A DNA stretch of 64,000 nucleotides from Paenibacillus eucommiae (GTDB taxonomy: Bacteria; Bacillota; Bacilli; Paenibacillales; NBRC-103111). The position numbers and the translations under genes were made by a program. Positions 8,507 through 17,900 of the stretch are shown here, in pieces. The stretch covers positions 124,001 through 188,000 of the forward strand of contig NZ_JAGGLB010000020.1 in NCBI RefSeq assembly GCF_017874215.1. The letters run 5' to 3'. Within the stretch, counting starts at the first letter, position 1, and each line of letters begins with the position of its first letter. Under the pieces are notes generated by a model, which was not told the origin of the DNA, did no database searches, and saw nothing but the letters and a program-made list of their open reading frames with translations.

Positions 8507-9409
8507 TTAATGAATGTAAGCATCGCTAACCAGAAGGTCCTTAATGGCCTCCGTTGGAATGACAAACTCAATAATGCCCATATACCCGGGAGCTACCTCA
8601 TATTTATCAAAAGAAATCACTAATTTCCCCTCATTATTGATGTAAAATTGTTGATCAGCTGCTATCGTCTCAAAAGGAGTTATCGGCGACTCCTCCCCTG
8701 CTCCTGCCACCCAATACACTTTATCCGGATCTTCCTTCATCTGCGCTACCATCTGTTCTTTGACGAAATGGTTTATGATGTTAATATACTGATCATCTTT
8801 AAATAAGCTGGGCAAAGTTAAGAGAATCTGGTTTTTCTTGTCTATCGTGTCATAACTCATCGTTGTTGAAGATGAACCTACCGTATTTACCACATACCTG
8901 CCGATCGACAATACACTTTCATTATCCGTCTTGACCTCATACCCGCTGTCGACACCTAAATGTCCGCCGCCATCCTGCTTTAAGCTTTCCATCTCTGTGA
9001 TAAACTCTTGATACAGCTGTTTGTTTTCTTGCAAATATTTTTGATTTAATAGCTGCTCCAGTTCTTTGTTTTCCAGATTGGCAATGGCAGGCACCTTTAA
9101 ATGTGCGTTGTAGGTCTGATCATCGATCTTATATTCCCGAAAAGTAAGTACCTTCACAATACTTCCGACGACAGGAATGCCTGCAAAAGCATTGGCAATA
9201 ACTGGACTGCTGTTAATTCCTGTTACAAATATAACGGCCGCCACCCCGGTTCCAACAATCCACTTGAAGCTAAGGCTTTTCTTAAAGCTTTGTTTGTTTT
9301 GCTTGCTTTGTACGCTTTGCTTAAGCGCATTTTTCACGATGAAATCCAGCTCGGCAGGGATAGGTACGTCCATATATTGTTTTTTTAATTGCCCCAATTT
9401 GTTGTCCAT
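8507..9409 (-). CDS. rsiV: Anti-sigma-V factor RsiV (DUF3298-type)
   Basis: 300-residue single-pass membrane protein. It has a short cytosolic N-terminus that would bind the sigma factor, a membrane segment at about 49-66, and an extracellular DUF3298-like domain (about 90-300). In Bacillus subtilis, RsiV binds lysozyme directly and is then cut by signal peptidase and RasP, freeing SigV. Here the segment after the membrane helix reads VIANAFA, a plausible signal-peptidase site near residues 72-75. The gene starts one base after the sigV stop, with GAGGAGG upstream, so the two are coupled. The assignment rests on the neighbourhood plus domain architecture. Confidence 0.82.
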   Translation of the reverse strand: MDNKLGQLKKQYMDVPIPAELDFIVKNALKQSVQSKQNKQSFKKSLSFKWIVGTGVAAVIFVTGINSSPVIANAFAGIPVVGSIVKVLTFREYKIDDQTYNAHLKVPAIANLENKELEQLLNQKYLQENKQLYQEFITEMESLKQDGGGHLGVDSGYEVKTDNESVLSIGRYVVNTVGSSSTTMSYDTIDKKNQILLTLPSLFKDDQYINIINHFVKEQMVAQMKEDPDKVYWVAGAGEESPITPFETIAADQQFYINNEGKLVISFDKYEVAPGYMGIIEFVIPTEAIKDLLVSDAYIH

Positions 9410-9916
9410 CTACTTTACCTCCTCCAAAGATCCGTCACTCAATTTGACCCGCAGCATTCGGAGCGCCTGATATAACCGGGTTTTGATCGTACTTACATTT
9501 TCGCTTAAAACCTCGGCTACCTCCTCAATCTTTAAATCCTCAAAATATCTCAGCACGACTACACTCTGATATTTATGCGGCAGCTCCTCCAAGGCCTTTT
9601 CCAAATCCAGATCCTGATAAACATCCTCCATCCCCGTGCCATACAGCTCCAAGGTTGCTTCATCTACAAGCTGAACCCTCTTTTGCTTTCTTAAAAAATC
9701 TAATGAAGTATTCACCACAATTCTATACAGCCAGCTTTTAATCGCCCTGGATTCTCTAAGTGTTGCCGCTGCCGAAATTGCCTTATGGATCGATTCCTGC
9801 ACAATATCCAGAGCGTCCTGCTGGTTTTTGACATAGCTATAGGCCAGTCGGTATATATGACTCTGATTGTCAGTTATAAAACGTATAAGTAAGTTTTCCA
9901 GATGATCGCTAGCCAT
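9410..9916 (-). CDS. sigV: ECF RNA polymerase sigma factor, SigV-like
   Basis: 168-residue ECF sigma factor. Region 2 (about 10-75) includes YSYVKNQQDALDIVQES and KSWLYRIVVNTSLDFLRK. Region 4 (about 110-160) includes LPHKYQSVVVLRYFEDLKIEEVAEVL and a helix-turn-helix ending in STIKTRLYQALRML. No extra C-terminal domain. The ribosome binding site is GGAAGGAG with 9-10 base spacing. It lies between oatA and rsiV, the partners of SigV in lysozyme resistance in B. subtilis and Enterococcus, which supports the symbol. I did not find a convincing autoregulatory ECF promoter. Confidence 0.85.
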   Translation of the reverse strand: MASDHLENLLIRFITDNQSHIYRLAYSYVKNQQDALDIVQESIHKAISAAATLRESRAIKSWLYRIVVNTSLDFLRKQKRVQLVDEATLELYGTGMEDVYQDLDLEKALEELPHKYQSVVVLRYFEDLKIEEVAEVLSENVSTIKTRLYQALRMLRVKLSDGSLEEVK

Positions 9917-9976
9917 GAATGTAAAGCTCCTTCCCCCTTTGTTCTGCTGCTACTGCAGCTCTTTTCACAATTTAGG

Positions 9977-12130
9977 TTAATCCTGAACTGCTTCCGTCAA
10001 AAGTGAGGCATAAAATTCAGCGCCTTCCGATTTAAGGTGAACACCATCCTTGGAAAAGAAATCTTCCTTGCCTTCGCTGAATGAGTACCAGTCTAAAATT
10101 GCAGCATTAGGGAAATCCGCAGCCACCTTCTTCAAAGTGCTGTTCACTGTATCCTGCCATTTCCGCGGGACACGGGTGTTCACGAGGATGACCTGCTGAA
10201 CCTCGCTGAGCGAGTCTAGCAGCTTTCCGAGTTGCTTGGCGGTGAAAGCGCCGTTGGTGCCAAGCTCAATGATCACATGGCTTTTCAATTTCCCCTCCGA
10301 CTTCAGCTGGTCGACCACTTCCTGTGCCTGTGACATTTGCCGGCCTACTTTGCCGTCGATTACGATGCCGGGGAGCAGCTTTTCGAGGAACGGCGCAGCA
10401 TCCAGGATTACAGAATCCCCTATTGCGGTAACGCCCTTTCCTGAATCTGTATTTGAAGCGCCTGGCTTTTGGAGCGGCTCTTCTTTTTCTGCTGTCCCAG
10501 AGTCAGATCCTGGTTGCGTCTCTTGTTGGGTTGCTTCTGTTGCATCTTCTGGTGTATCTTCTACTGCAACATCTGTTCCGTCTGTTGACGCTTCTTCTGA
10601 AGCTTCAGCAGAAGCGTCCACTTCAGCCTCACCTGTAGTTTCCTTCGGGGTTTCCTTGGGCACTTCATTCGAGTCTCCCTCCGTGGTTTCCTCCGCGATT
10701 CCCTTCGGGACTTCCTTCGAGGCTTCCTTCGCGATTCCCCTCGAGGATTCCTTCGCGATTCCCTTCGGGACTCCCTCCGAGGCTCCCTTTGGGACCTCTC
10801 CCGTTGCTTCATCCGAGGTCTCCTCCTGAATCAGGGGATGCTGCGAATTGACGGAGCCATTGCCGGCAAGCTGAACAATTGGATCAGCAGCGAGCAGGTA
10901 TGATGACTGCTTCAGACTGCCATAGAAGGACACACATACCAAAAAGACCAGGCCTATCGAAACGAAAAGTATTCTACGCTTCTTTAATTCCAGTGATCCT
11001 GTGCGAACCCTCGCCCATAGCTTTCCGAGTGCACCATGGAGAATCGGTTCCTCGATAAATTTCCATGAAAGAGCCGCTAACACGAGGCTGGCTCCTATCT
11101 GAAGCACCACCCGCAGGACGTCAATATCTCCAGTATCCACGACAGGACTAGTCAGCACAATAACAGGATAATGCCAAAGATAAATGCCATATGAGCGCAC
11201 GCCAATCCACCGCAATGGCTTGCATCCCATTAATTTGCCAAGTCTGCTGGCCGGATGTGCGAGTACAGCCACAACAATTGCAGTAAGAACAGACAGCAGC
11301 ACCAGACCGCCGCGGTAAACAAAACTTTCATACTCGCTCATTTGCCCCATCATGAGCAAGATCAGAACAAGACCAAATCCTCCGGTGGAGTCGAGCATCA
11401 GGCGCGTCTTGGATGAAATCTGACTGGTCAGTCTCTGACTCGGCCAGACGATTGCTAGTGCGGCTCCAATCAGCAGAGCAAAAGACCTCGTATCGGTCCC
11501 ATAATACACCCGGCTAGGATCAGCTCCCGGCTGAAAAAGCAGGCTCATGGCAAAAGCAGAGAGCGCTGCTCCCGTTAGGGTCAGCAGCAGCAGCTTGCCC
11601 CGCTGCGGAAAAAAGCGCAAACCAAGCGCCAAAGCCAACGGCCATATCAAGTAAAATTGCTCTTCAATAGCTAACGACCAAAGGTGACCCAGCGGAGAAC
11701 TAGGACCGAAGCTCTCAAAATAGGATACATCGTGAAAAATAAGCCACCAATTATTGGTGTAAAAAACCGTTGACAGCACTTCCCCTTTCAGCGATAACAG
11801 GCGGGATTTGTCAACGAGCAGAAGCCATGCGAGTACAAGCAGCAGCATAGTAAGCATTGCCGGAAGCAGCCTTCTCGCCCTCCGCAGCCAAAAGTCCTTC
11901 AGCGCAAGCCGTTTGCTTCGTTTCCACTTATGAATAATCTGGTCCGTGATCAGATACCCGGAAAGAACGAAGAATACTCCGACACCAAGGAATCCCCCAG
12001 GGGCCCAGTCCAAGTTGAAATGATAGGCGATAACCGCAAGCACAGCCAGCGCCCTGAGTCCGTCTATTCCTGGCATGTAGCGTCCGGTGCGAGCTAAAGG
12101 CTCAGACGTGGCTGTGGTCTTTTTAATCAC
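9977..12130 (-). CDS. oatA: Peptidoglycan O-acetyltransferase, OatA-like
   Basis: 717-residue membrane enzyme expected to O-acetylate muramic acid and so block lysozyme. The N-terminal acyltransferase-3 domain (about 10-370) has ~10 membrane helices and the hallmark GIDGLRALAVLAVIAYH. A long Glu/Pro/Lys/Ser-rich linker (about 430-560) follows, containing repeats of the type VPKG/IAKE. An extracellular SGNH domain comes last, with GDS (AIGDSVILDAAP), GTN (IELGTNGAF) and the DGVH catalytic pair. The open frame extends to 12445, but GTG at 12130 has AAGGAAG 9 bases upstream and gives the normal N-terminus, so the extra 105 codons are rejected. SigV and RsiV follow directly. Confidence 0.88.
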   Translation of the reverse strand: MIKKTTATSEPLARTGRYMPGIDGLRALAVLAVIAYHFNLDWAPGGFLGVGVFFVLSGYLITDQIIHKWKRSKRLALKDFWLRRARRLLPAMLTMLLLVLAWLLLVDKSRLLSLKGEVLSTVFYTNNWWLIFHDVSYFESFGPSSPLGHLWSLAIEEQFYLIWPLALALGLRFFPQRGKLLLLTLTGAALSAFAMSLLFQPGADPSRVYYGTDTRSFALLIGAALAIVWPSQRLTSQISSKTRLMLDSTGGFGLVLILLMMGQMSEYESFVYRGGLVLLSVLTAIVVAVLAHPASRLGKLMGCKPLRWIGVRSYGIYLWHYPVIVLTSPVVDTGDIDVLRVVLQIGASLVLAALSWKFIEEPILHGALGKLWARVRTGSLELKKRRILFVSIGLVFLVCVSFYGSLKQSSYLLAADPIVQLAGNGSVNSQHPLIQEETSDEATGEVPKGASEGVPKGIAKESSRGIAKEASKEVPKGIAEETTEGDSNEVPKETPKETTGEAEVDASAEASEEASTDGTDVAVEDTPEDATEATQQETQPGSDSGTAEKEEPLQKPGASNTDSGKGVTAIGDSVILDAAPFLEKLLPGIVIDGKVGRQMSQAQEVVDQLKSEGKLKSHVIIELGTNGAFTAKQLGKLLDSLSEVQQVILVNTRVPRKWQDTVNSTLKKVAADFPNAAILDWYSFSEGKEDFFSKDGVHLKSEGAEFYASLLTEAVQD
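10450..10830 (-). repeat. Degenerate tandem repeats encoding the OatA linker
   Basis: Inside oatA, short C/T-rich units on the plus strand (for example TTCCTTCGCGATTCCC and CCCTTCGGGACT) recur at 24-36 base intervals. They encode (V/I)PKG and IAKE(A/S) peptide repeats. The linker is therefore expanding by slippage or recombination, and its length probably varies between strains. Confidence 0.7.
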
Positions 12131-12460
12131 GTTAAACACTTCCTTCTCATCATGTATGTACAAAGCAGCAATGAATCTCAACATGCAGTTCCTCGAAGCT
12201 AAGGCTGCATGAACGCACCGTGTTTCACAGTTACCTAATGAAGACGCATGGGCCAAGGAAATAGTTTTATTTATTTCGAAGCAGTAAAAAAAACTGTGGG
12301 AAAGAGAAGGCGTCCACCTGGCTGTTTGGTTATAGGTGTATAAGAAGAAGTACTCGACTAAGATCCAGTATAGTTCCCCGTCTCTGGAGTGTTCCAGATA
12401 AATGAAGAAGCTGCTACGATGAATTAAAAGAATAAGTGAAAGCAACGAAGGAAGGTTATT
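12131..12460. other. Divergent intergenic region oatA / alpha-beta hydrolase
   Basis: 330 bases holding the promoters of both flanking genes. I see no clear sigma-A promoter. On the minus strand TGAAAC (12222-12227) resembles an ECF -35, but no CGTC-type -10 follows at the right distance. No hairpin or repeat was noticed. Confidence 0.4.
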
Positions 12461-13498
12461 ATGCGAAAACTAATAAAGAAAATGCGGAAACCAGCGGCCA
12501 TCTTTGCAGTAATCATCCTTGTGCTTATGCTCGCTGGCAATATGTACGAGAGAATAAGCGTCAAGAAGGATATACAGGGTTATACGCCTCCGGGGCAGCT
12601 TTTTAAAGTAAATGGCTACAATATGCATGTTTATACAGGAGGATCGGGAAGTTCGGGAAGTTCTGCAGGTTCAGAAAATTCAGAAGGTTCAAACAGTGAG
12701 GTAGGTGCGGGGGATGTAACTGTAGTGCTTGCTTCGGGCTGGGCAACGGCTAGCCCCTACGCGGATTATTACCCGCTTTATGAAGACTTGTCCAAGCATG
12801 CCAAATTTGCTGTCTATGACCGTCCAGGCTACGGCTTTAGTGATGTCACTGACAGACCAAGAGATATAGACACGATTGTCGAGGAAATACATACACTCCT
12901 GCAAGCGGCCGGCCAGCATCCCCCATACCTGTGGGTCGGTCATTCGCTGGCAGCCTTGGAAAGCATCCGGTACGCTCAAAAGTACCCCGGGGAGGTCACA
13001 GGTATCGTGCTAATTGACAGTGATACCCCGGACTTTTACAGCGCCCACAAACCGTTAACCGCGATCGCCAGATTTCAGAAAATGCTGATCGAAACCGGCG
13101 CAGCCAGAGCATTGTATGCAATCCCCTCCATGGTCGACAGCATAAATAACGAACGCAACAGCCTGCAGCTCCTGCCCGCCGAAATTCGCACACTAGACAA
13201 GAAGGCCACTTTCATTCAAGCTGTAAACTCCAACATGGTTGCAGAAATGAAAGAAAGCCGGCGCAACGCACTGCATGTAATGGATGGTGCCAAGCCTCTC
13301 CAGATTCCATTAACCATTATATCAGCAGGAACAGCCGAATCTGTGGACATAAACCCGCTCAACAATCTGGAAACTTGGAAAAAATGGTCCAACCAAACCA
13401 AACAGATTATCGTTGAAGATGCTGAGCATTACATTCATCAATATCATCCAGAAATAATTACTCAGGAAATTGAAAGGCTTATTGAGGATAAAAAGTAA
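12461..13498 (+). CDS. Membrane-anchored alpha/beta hydrolase
   Basis: 345 residues with an N-terminal membrane anchor (about 12-28), a Gly/Ser/Glu linker (about 65-85), and an extracytoplasmic alpha/beta-hydrolase domain. The nucleophile elbow is GHSLA near residue 160, an acidic candidate lies in LIDSDTPD, and the catalytic His is in EDAEHYIHQYHPE near the C-terminus. Substrate unknown. It resembles the protein at 38346 in layout (anchor, then VNGYNMHVYTGG versus VDGKNMNVLIQG), so the two are probably paralogues. The start ATG is preceded by GAAGGAAGG. It is divergent from oatA, and whether it belongs to the SigV response is unknown. Confidence 0.85.
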   Translation: MRKLIKKMRKPAAIFAVIILVLMLAGNMYERISVKKDIQGYTPPGQLFKVNGYNMHVYTGGSGSSGSSAGSENSEGSNSEVGAGDVTVVLASGWATASPYADYYPLYEDLSKHAKFAVYDRPGYGFSDVTDRPRDIDTIVEEIHTLLQAAGQHPPYLWVGHSLAALESIRYAQKYPGEVTGIVLIDSDTPDFYSAHKPLTAIARFQKMLIETGAARALYAIPSMVDSINNERNSLQLLPAEIRTLDKKATFIQAVNSNMVAEMKESRRNALHVMDGAKPLQIPLTIISAGTAESVDINPLNNLETWKKWSNQTKQIIVEDAEHYIHQYHPEIITQEIERLIEDKK

Positions 13499-13590
13499 CC
13501 GCGGAGGATTAACTATAATAGGAGTTCTATTAATAAAGCGCGACTTTAATGCTGAAGGAGACATCTTATTATTAGAAAGGTGGCTCTATT

Positions 13591-13992
13591 ATGAAAAAAA
13601 TAACGTTGCTCATTTTTGTAGTTAGCATACTTACTGCATGTTCAACTGCAGGAGAAGGTATTTCGCCATCTTCAACAAATCAAAATACGTATACACCTAT
13701 CAAATCACCTAGTCATAGCCCCAATAACAACAAATCTGTTCATGAACCAGTAGTTACGAAAACTATACAGTCCGAGGAACAGTTACGGGAAGAATTAAGA
13801 GAGAAACATAAACATCAGGGAGAGCTAGATCTTGACCATCTAAAGATTATTGGAGGAGGAAGACAAGTCAATCACCCGTTTAAAAGATACCGATTGCACC
13901 AAGAAGCGAACATTGTTGTACCCATTCCGATTTCCAAGAACTCTATCTATATGTGTGTTCATTATACCTCAAAATCTAAGTTACTGACGTAG
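13591..13992 (+). CDS. Small putative lipoprotein, hypothetical
   Basis: 133 residues. The type II signal peptide ends in ILTAC, giving lipid-modified Cys17. A Ser/Thr/Pro/Asn-rich stretch (about 20-55) follows, then a charged helical region (EEQLREELREKHKHQGE) and a short C-terminal part. No family recognised. The ribosome binding site is AAAGGTGG with 7-base spacing. The C-terminus ends abruptly in KSKLLT, so the protein may be a truncated form of a longer one; I could not identify a continuation. A hairpin-forming inverted repeat lies ~40 bases downstream. Confidence 0.6.
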   Translation: MKKITLLIFVVSILTACSTAGEGISPSSTNQNTYTPIKSPSHSPNNNKSVHEPVVTKTIQSEEQLREELREKHKHQGELDLDHLKIIGGGRQVNHPFKRYRLHQEANIVVPIPISKNSIYMCVHYTSKSKLLT

Positions 13993-14953
13993 CAAGCTGC
14001 GGGGAATTGAACCCTCAGCGATTAAATGGTTATCCTTCAACCAGTTGTTCAACCGATTAAAGGATAACCCATAACTCTATTATTGTTCTGGCTCAACCTA
14101 ATAATCAGTGCTTGATAGTCAAACTAACATTCGATGGAGGTTAAATGCTACGAAAATGCCAGCTTTATAGCGGCCCGATACTTGTCATAGCTATTTTCAT
14201 ATCGGCGAAGGTAACACGTGCGCTAATGGTCACCGCAGTTCACCGCAGTCCGTTAGAAGTGGAAATGCAGCGAAATGAGATTGTAACGGTCACGGATGGC
14301 CCTTATAGGCTGAAAAGGGGGCGATTGTGGGGAAAACCGCCTTCTAATGGTCGCGGATGTCTAAGCTTGCCCCACTATGCTTCCAATTTTATGGAAACAT
14401 CAAATATTGGAAATTAAGTTGATTTTATATAAATAAAAAATATCCAAATGAGCCCAATAATAATAATTTTTCCCTTTTAAACGCACTGGGAACGAACAAA
14501 ATTACTAAAAACAGCTATGGCTTGCCGCGGACCCCCGACATGAAAGCGGCTCTTTTACAGAAAATAGAGCTGGGGCTCTACGAGGAGAGATCAAATTTCA
14601 TCATATATTGGTAAAATAGTATATTTTCCGCTCTTGAACAACGCTCATATGGAGCTAATATGAAATCCCATTTTTCTGGAAGCGTTGTGGGTCAAGTTTA
14701 GTCGCGGATGTCCATTAGAATCGTGAATATGTAAAAATCAGTCTCTAAAGGTCAGCGGTGACCGTTAGAGACTAAGTCCTTTCCGTATCTGGAGGATATC
14801 CTCCGTCGTTGTGATATACGGATTCTGCATCAGTCTATTCCTCTTTTGTTGTTGGGTAGGACTTTCAACCGTACAAGATTGGCAGATGTTTTTCCAGTTT
14901 TAGCTATCCATTCATTTGTCAAGCACTGATTGTGGTATTGAGCCATTGTTCTT
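13993..14953. repeat. Gene-free, repeat-rich interval
   Basis: About 960 bases without a convincing gene. It contains a perfect 10-bp inverted repeat GGTTATCCTT/AAGGATAACC (14028-14037, 14060-14069). Scattered, mutually related sequences built on CTAAYGGTC-RC-GC follow (about 14222-14257, 14283-14310, 14342-14361, and inverted at 14700-14722). There is a near-perfect hairpin at 14741-14772 and a 14-bp palindrome GGAGGATATCCTCC at about 14791. A 90-codon frame at 14145-14417 crosses these repeats and is not accepted as a gene. Confidence 0.6.
14741..14772. repeat. Long hairpin, GTCTCTAA-type
   Basis: Arms GTCTCTAAAGGTCA and TGACCGTTAGAGAC pair over 14 bases with one mismatch around a GCGG loop. 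No T-run follows on either strand, so it does not look like an intrinsic terminator. The arm sequence is related to the CTAAYGGTC repeats nearby. Confidence 0.75.
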
Positions 14954-17900
14954 TTAATTTACTTGCTCTTTTGGCTCCAATAGTTTCAGAAGAACGGTCA
15001 CGGCCTCTGCTCTTGTCATCTTGGCATTAGGATCGAATTTATTTGATCCTTTCCCTTCTATATAGCCTGATTTTTTAATGGCTGCGACTGCGCCTTTCGC
15101 CCAATCTGGAATGTCTTTGTCATCCGCAAAGCCGGATGAGACATTCTCTTCCAAAGACAGACCCAATGCGTTTGCAATCATCATCGCCATCTCAGCGCGA
15201 GTAATCGCTGCCTCCGGACGGAAGGTCCCGTCCTGATACCCTTTGATATAGCCGGCTTTGACTGCTTGCGCCACTGCGCTCTTCGCCCATGTCCCGATCT
15301 TCGCGGCATCGGTGAAAGTCAGCGCTGCTCCTGCTCCTTGCGGCTTTAACGTATTCATCAGCATGACCGTAAATTCCGCGCGCGTCACGGTCTGATTCGG
15401 CTTGAAAGTCCCATCCAGATAACCCGCGATGATTCCGTTGCTCACGGCTTGCTTGATCCCAGCTTCAGCCCAATGTCCGGCAATGTCGCTCAATTTAATC
15501 GAAGACTCTGAAGTAGGCACATCTGTTGATTGGTCTTCTGTGGATTTGTCTACAGCGAATACAGCAAACTTCGTGAAGTGATTGATTGTCACAGAAATAT
15601 GATTTCCGCTTACTTTGCCGCCAGCAACTTCAACCCAGCTTTTCTTCGTTTCATCATAGTAGAAAACAGCCACAGATTGGTTGTTTTTCAGACTAGCAGG
15701 ATCAAACTTAAAGGTTAGCGTGACCAACTTCATAAAGTTATCCGGGAAGTTCTTTAGAATCTCATAAACCGAAGTCACCAGAACTTCATTATTCGTGAGA
15801 AGCTTGTGCGCGTCCATCACTTTGTCTATCGTTACTTTTAATTCTTTATCTGCAGCATTGGCCGGAATCGAGACTACGATTACATTGTCCAAACTAACCT
15901 CGCCCTCTTTACCTGCCGGAAGTGTTAACTTGCCATCCGTTGAGCTTGTTTTAGTGTTGCCTGGAGGTGTTGGGCCACCACCACTAGGAGGTGTTGAACC
16001 TCCACCAATAGGAGGTGCCGCTTTCACAGTTACGGTTACCGTCCAACCCTGCGTGCTACCGTCAGCCGCTTTCACCACATAGGTGACCGGCGTCGTGAAA
16101 TCGTTAGCGGTCGTGCCGCTTACTTGATCCACGGTGCCAACTTTTGCCGCGGCGCCCGCGGATAATTCGAACGTGCCAACCAAACTGTTCAAGTTAGTCC
16201 CGTACGCTACTTCAATTGCTACCGTATGCTCGGTCGCATTGATTGTGGCCGCTCCGGTTTCCGCTACTAAGCTGAATGAAGTAATATCTTTTGCATTGCT
16301 CGTAGTCTCGGAGGAAATAACAGTAAGTGCCGTTATTTCAGCTTGACTTAATTCCCGACTATAGATGCTCACTTCATCAAGGGCACCCTTGAACGGGAAA
16401 GTTCCATCCGCCAACGTCCCCAAACGCAACGTCTCTATTTCGTCTGCAATCGCTCCCGACGCCAACACCGTATTTTTAAGCACACCGTCTACATAAAACT
16501 TTATGGTGTCCCCCTGGTAGGTCACAGCTACGTGATGCCATTCGTTATCGTCAATGGCCGTCCCGCTGCTGAATACAAATATGTCCGGGGCATAGAATTT
16601 GAGTTCTCCGTCCCCTCCACCGATATACAATTCAAAATGTCCCGCATCCTTGGGTCCCTTGGCCAACAGTACATGATTCGTCTCCCTATCCTGAGGAGCT
16701 TTAACCCATGCTGCCAGAGTGAAATTCGAACCGATGTTGATATCCGAATCCGCTATTTCCACATAACTTCCGCTTGTTCCATCGAAATTCAATGCATTTC
16801 CTTTGATCCCGGTTATCCACGATGCCCCGGCAATCGTTCCGTGATGGCCGTATCCCGATGTGTCGGCTGCATTCGTTCCGCTGCCTTCATTCAACTTCCA
16901 TTCCCCAATCAGATTGCCGTTCTGAAAAGCTGCTACGGACACAGTGACCGTCCAATTCTGCGTGCTGCCGTCAGCCGCTTTCACCACATAGGTGACCGGC
17001 GTCGTGAAGTCGTTAGCGGTCGTGCCGCTTACTTGATCCACGGTGCCAACTTTTGCCGCGGCCCCCGCGGATAATCCGAACGTGCCAACCAAACTGTTCA
17101 AGTTAGTCCCGTACGCTACTTCAATTGCTACCGTATGCGCGGTCGCATTGATTGTGGCCGCTCCGGTTTCCGCTACCAAGCTGAATGAAGTAATGTCTTT
17201 CTCATTGCTCGCAGTCCCGGGGGAAATAACAGTAAGTGCCGTTATCTCTGCTTGACTTAATTCCCGACCATAGATGCTCACTTCATCAAGGGCACCCTTG
17301 AACGGTAAAGATCCGTCCGCCAACGTTCCCAAACGCAACGTTTCGATCTCTTCCGCAATTGCTCCCAACCCCATCACGGTATTTTTAAGCACACCGTCCA
17401 CATAGAACTTTATGGTGTCCCCCTGGTAGGTTACAGCAACGTGATGCCATTCGTTGTCGTCAATGGCCGTCCCGCTGCTGAATACAAATAAGTCCGGAGC
17501 ATAGAATTTGAGCTCTCCATCCCCTGCACCGATATACAATTCAAAATGTCCTGTATCCTTGGGTCCCTTGGCCAACAATACATGATTCGTCTCCCTGGCC
17601 TGAGGAGCTTTAACCCATGCGGTCAGCGTGAAATTCGAACCGATGTTGATATCCGAATCCGCTATTTCCACATAACTTCCGCCTGTTCCATCGAAATTCA
17701 ATGCATTTCCTTTGATCCCGGTTATCCACGATGCCCCGGTAATCGTTCCGTGATGTCCGTATCCCGATGTATCCGCTGCATGCGTTCCGCTGCCCGCATT
17801 GAATTTCCACTCCCCGATCAGGTAACCGTTACCCTTCTTATGAAGTGCCGCGATTTGTGCTGGGCTCAATTCCCGATTATAGATACTTACTTCACCGAGG

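Noticed and set aside
12222..12227. TGAAAC on the minus strand as a SigV -35
   Set aside because: The sequence 16-17 bases downstream (GCCTTA) does not resemble the CGTC-type -10 of ECF sigma factors.
12131..12445. 105-codon upstream extension of OatA
   Set aside because: No ribosome binding site, not membrane-protein-like, and a good GTG start with AAGGAAG follows.
14145..14417. 90-codon plus-strand frame
   Set aside because: It crosses the CTAAYGGTC repeats, has poor ribosome-binding-site spacing (GGAGG four bases from ATG) and no protein-like pattern.
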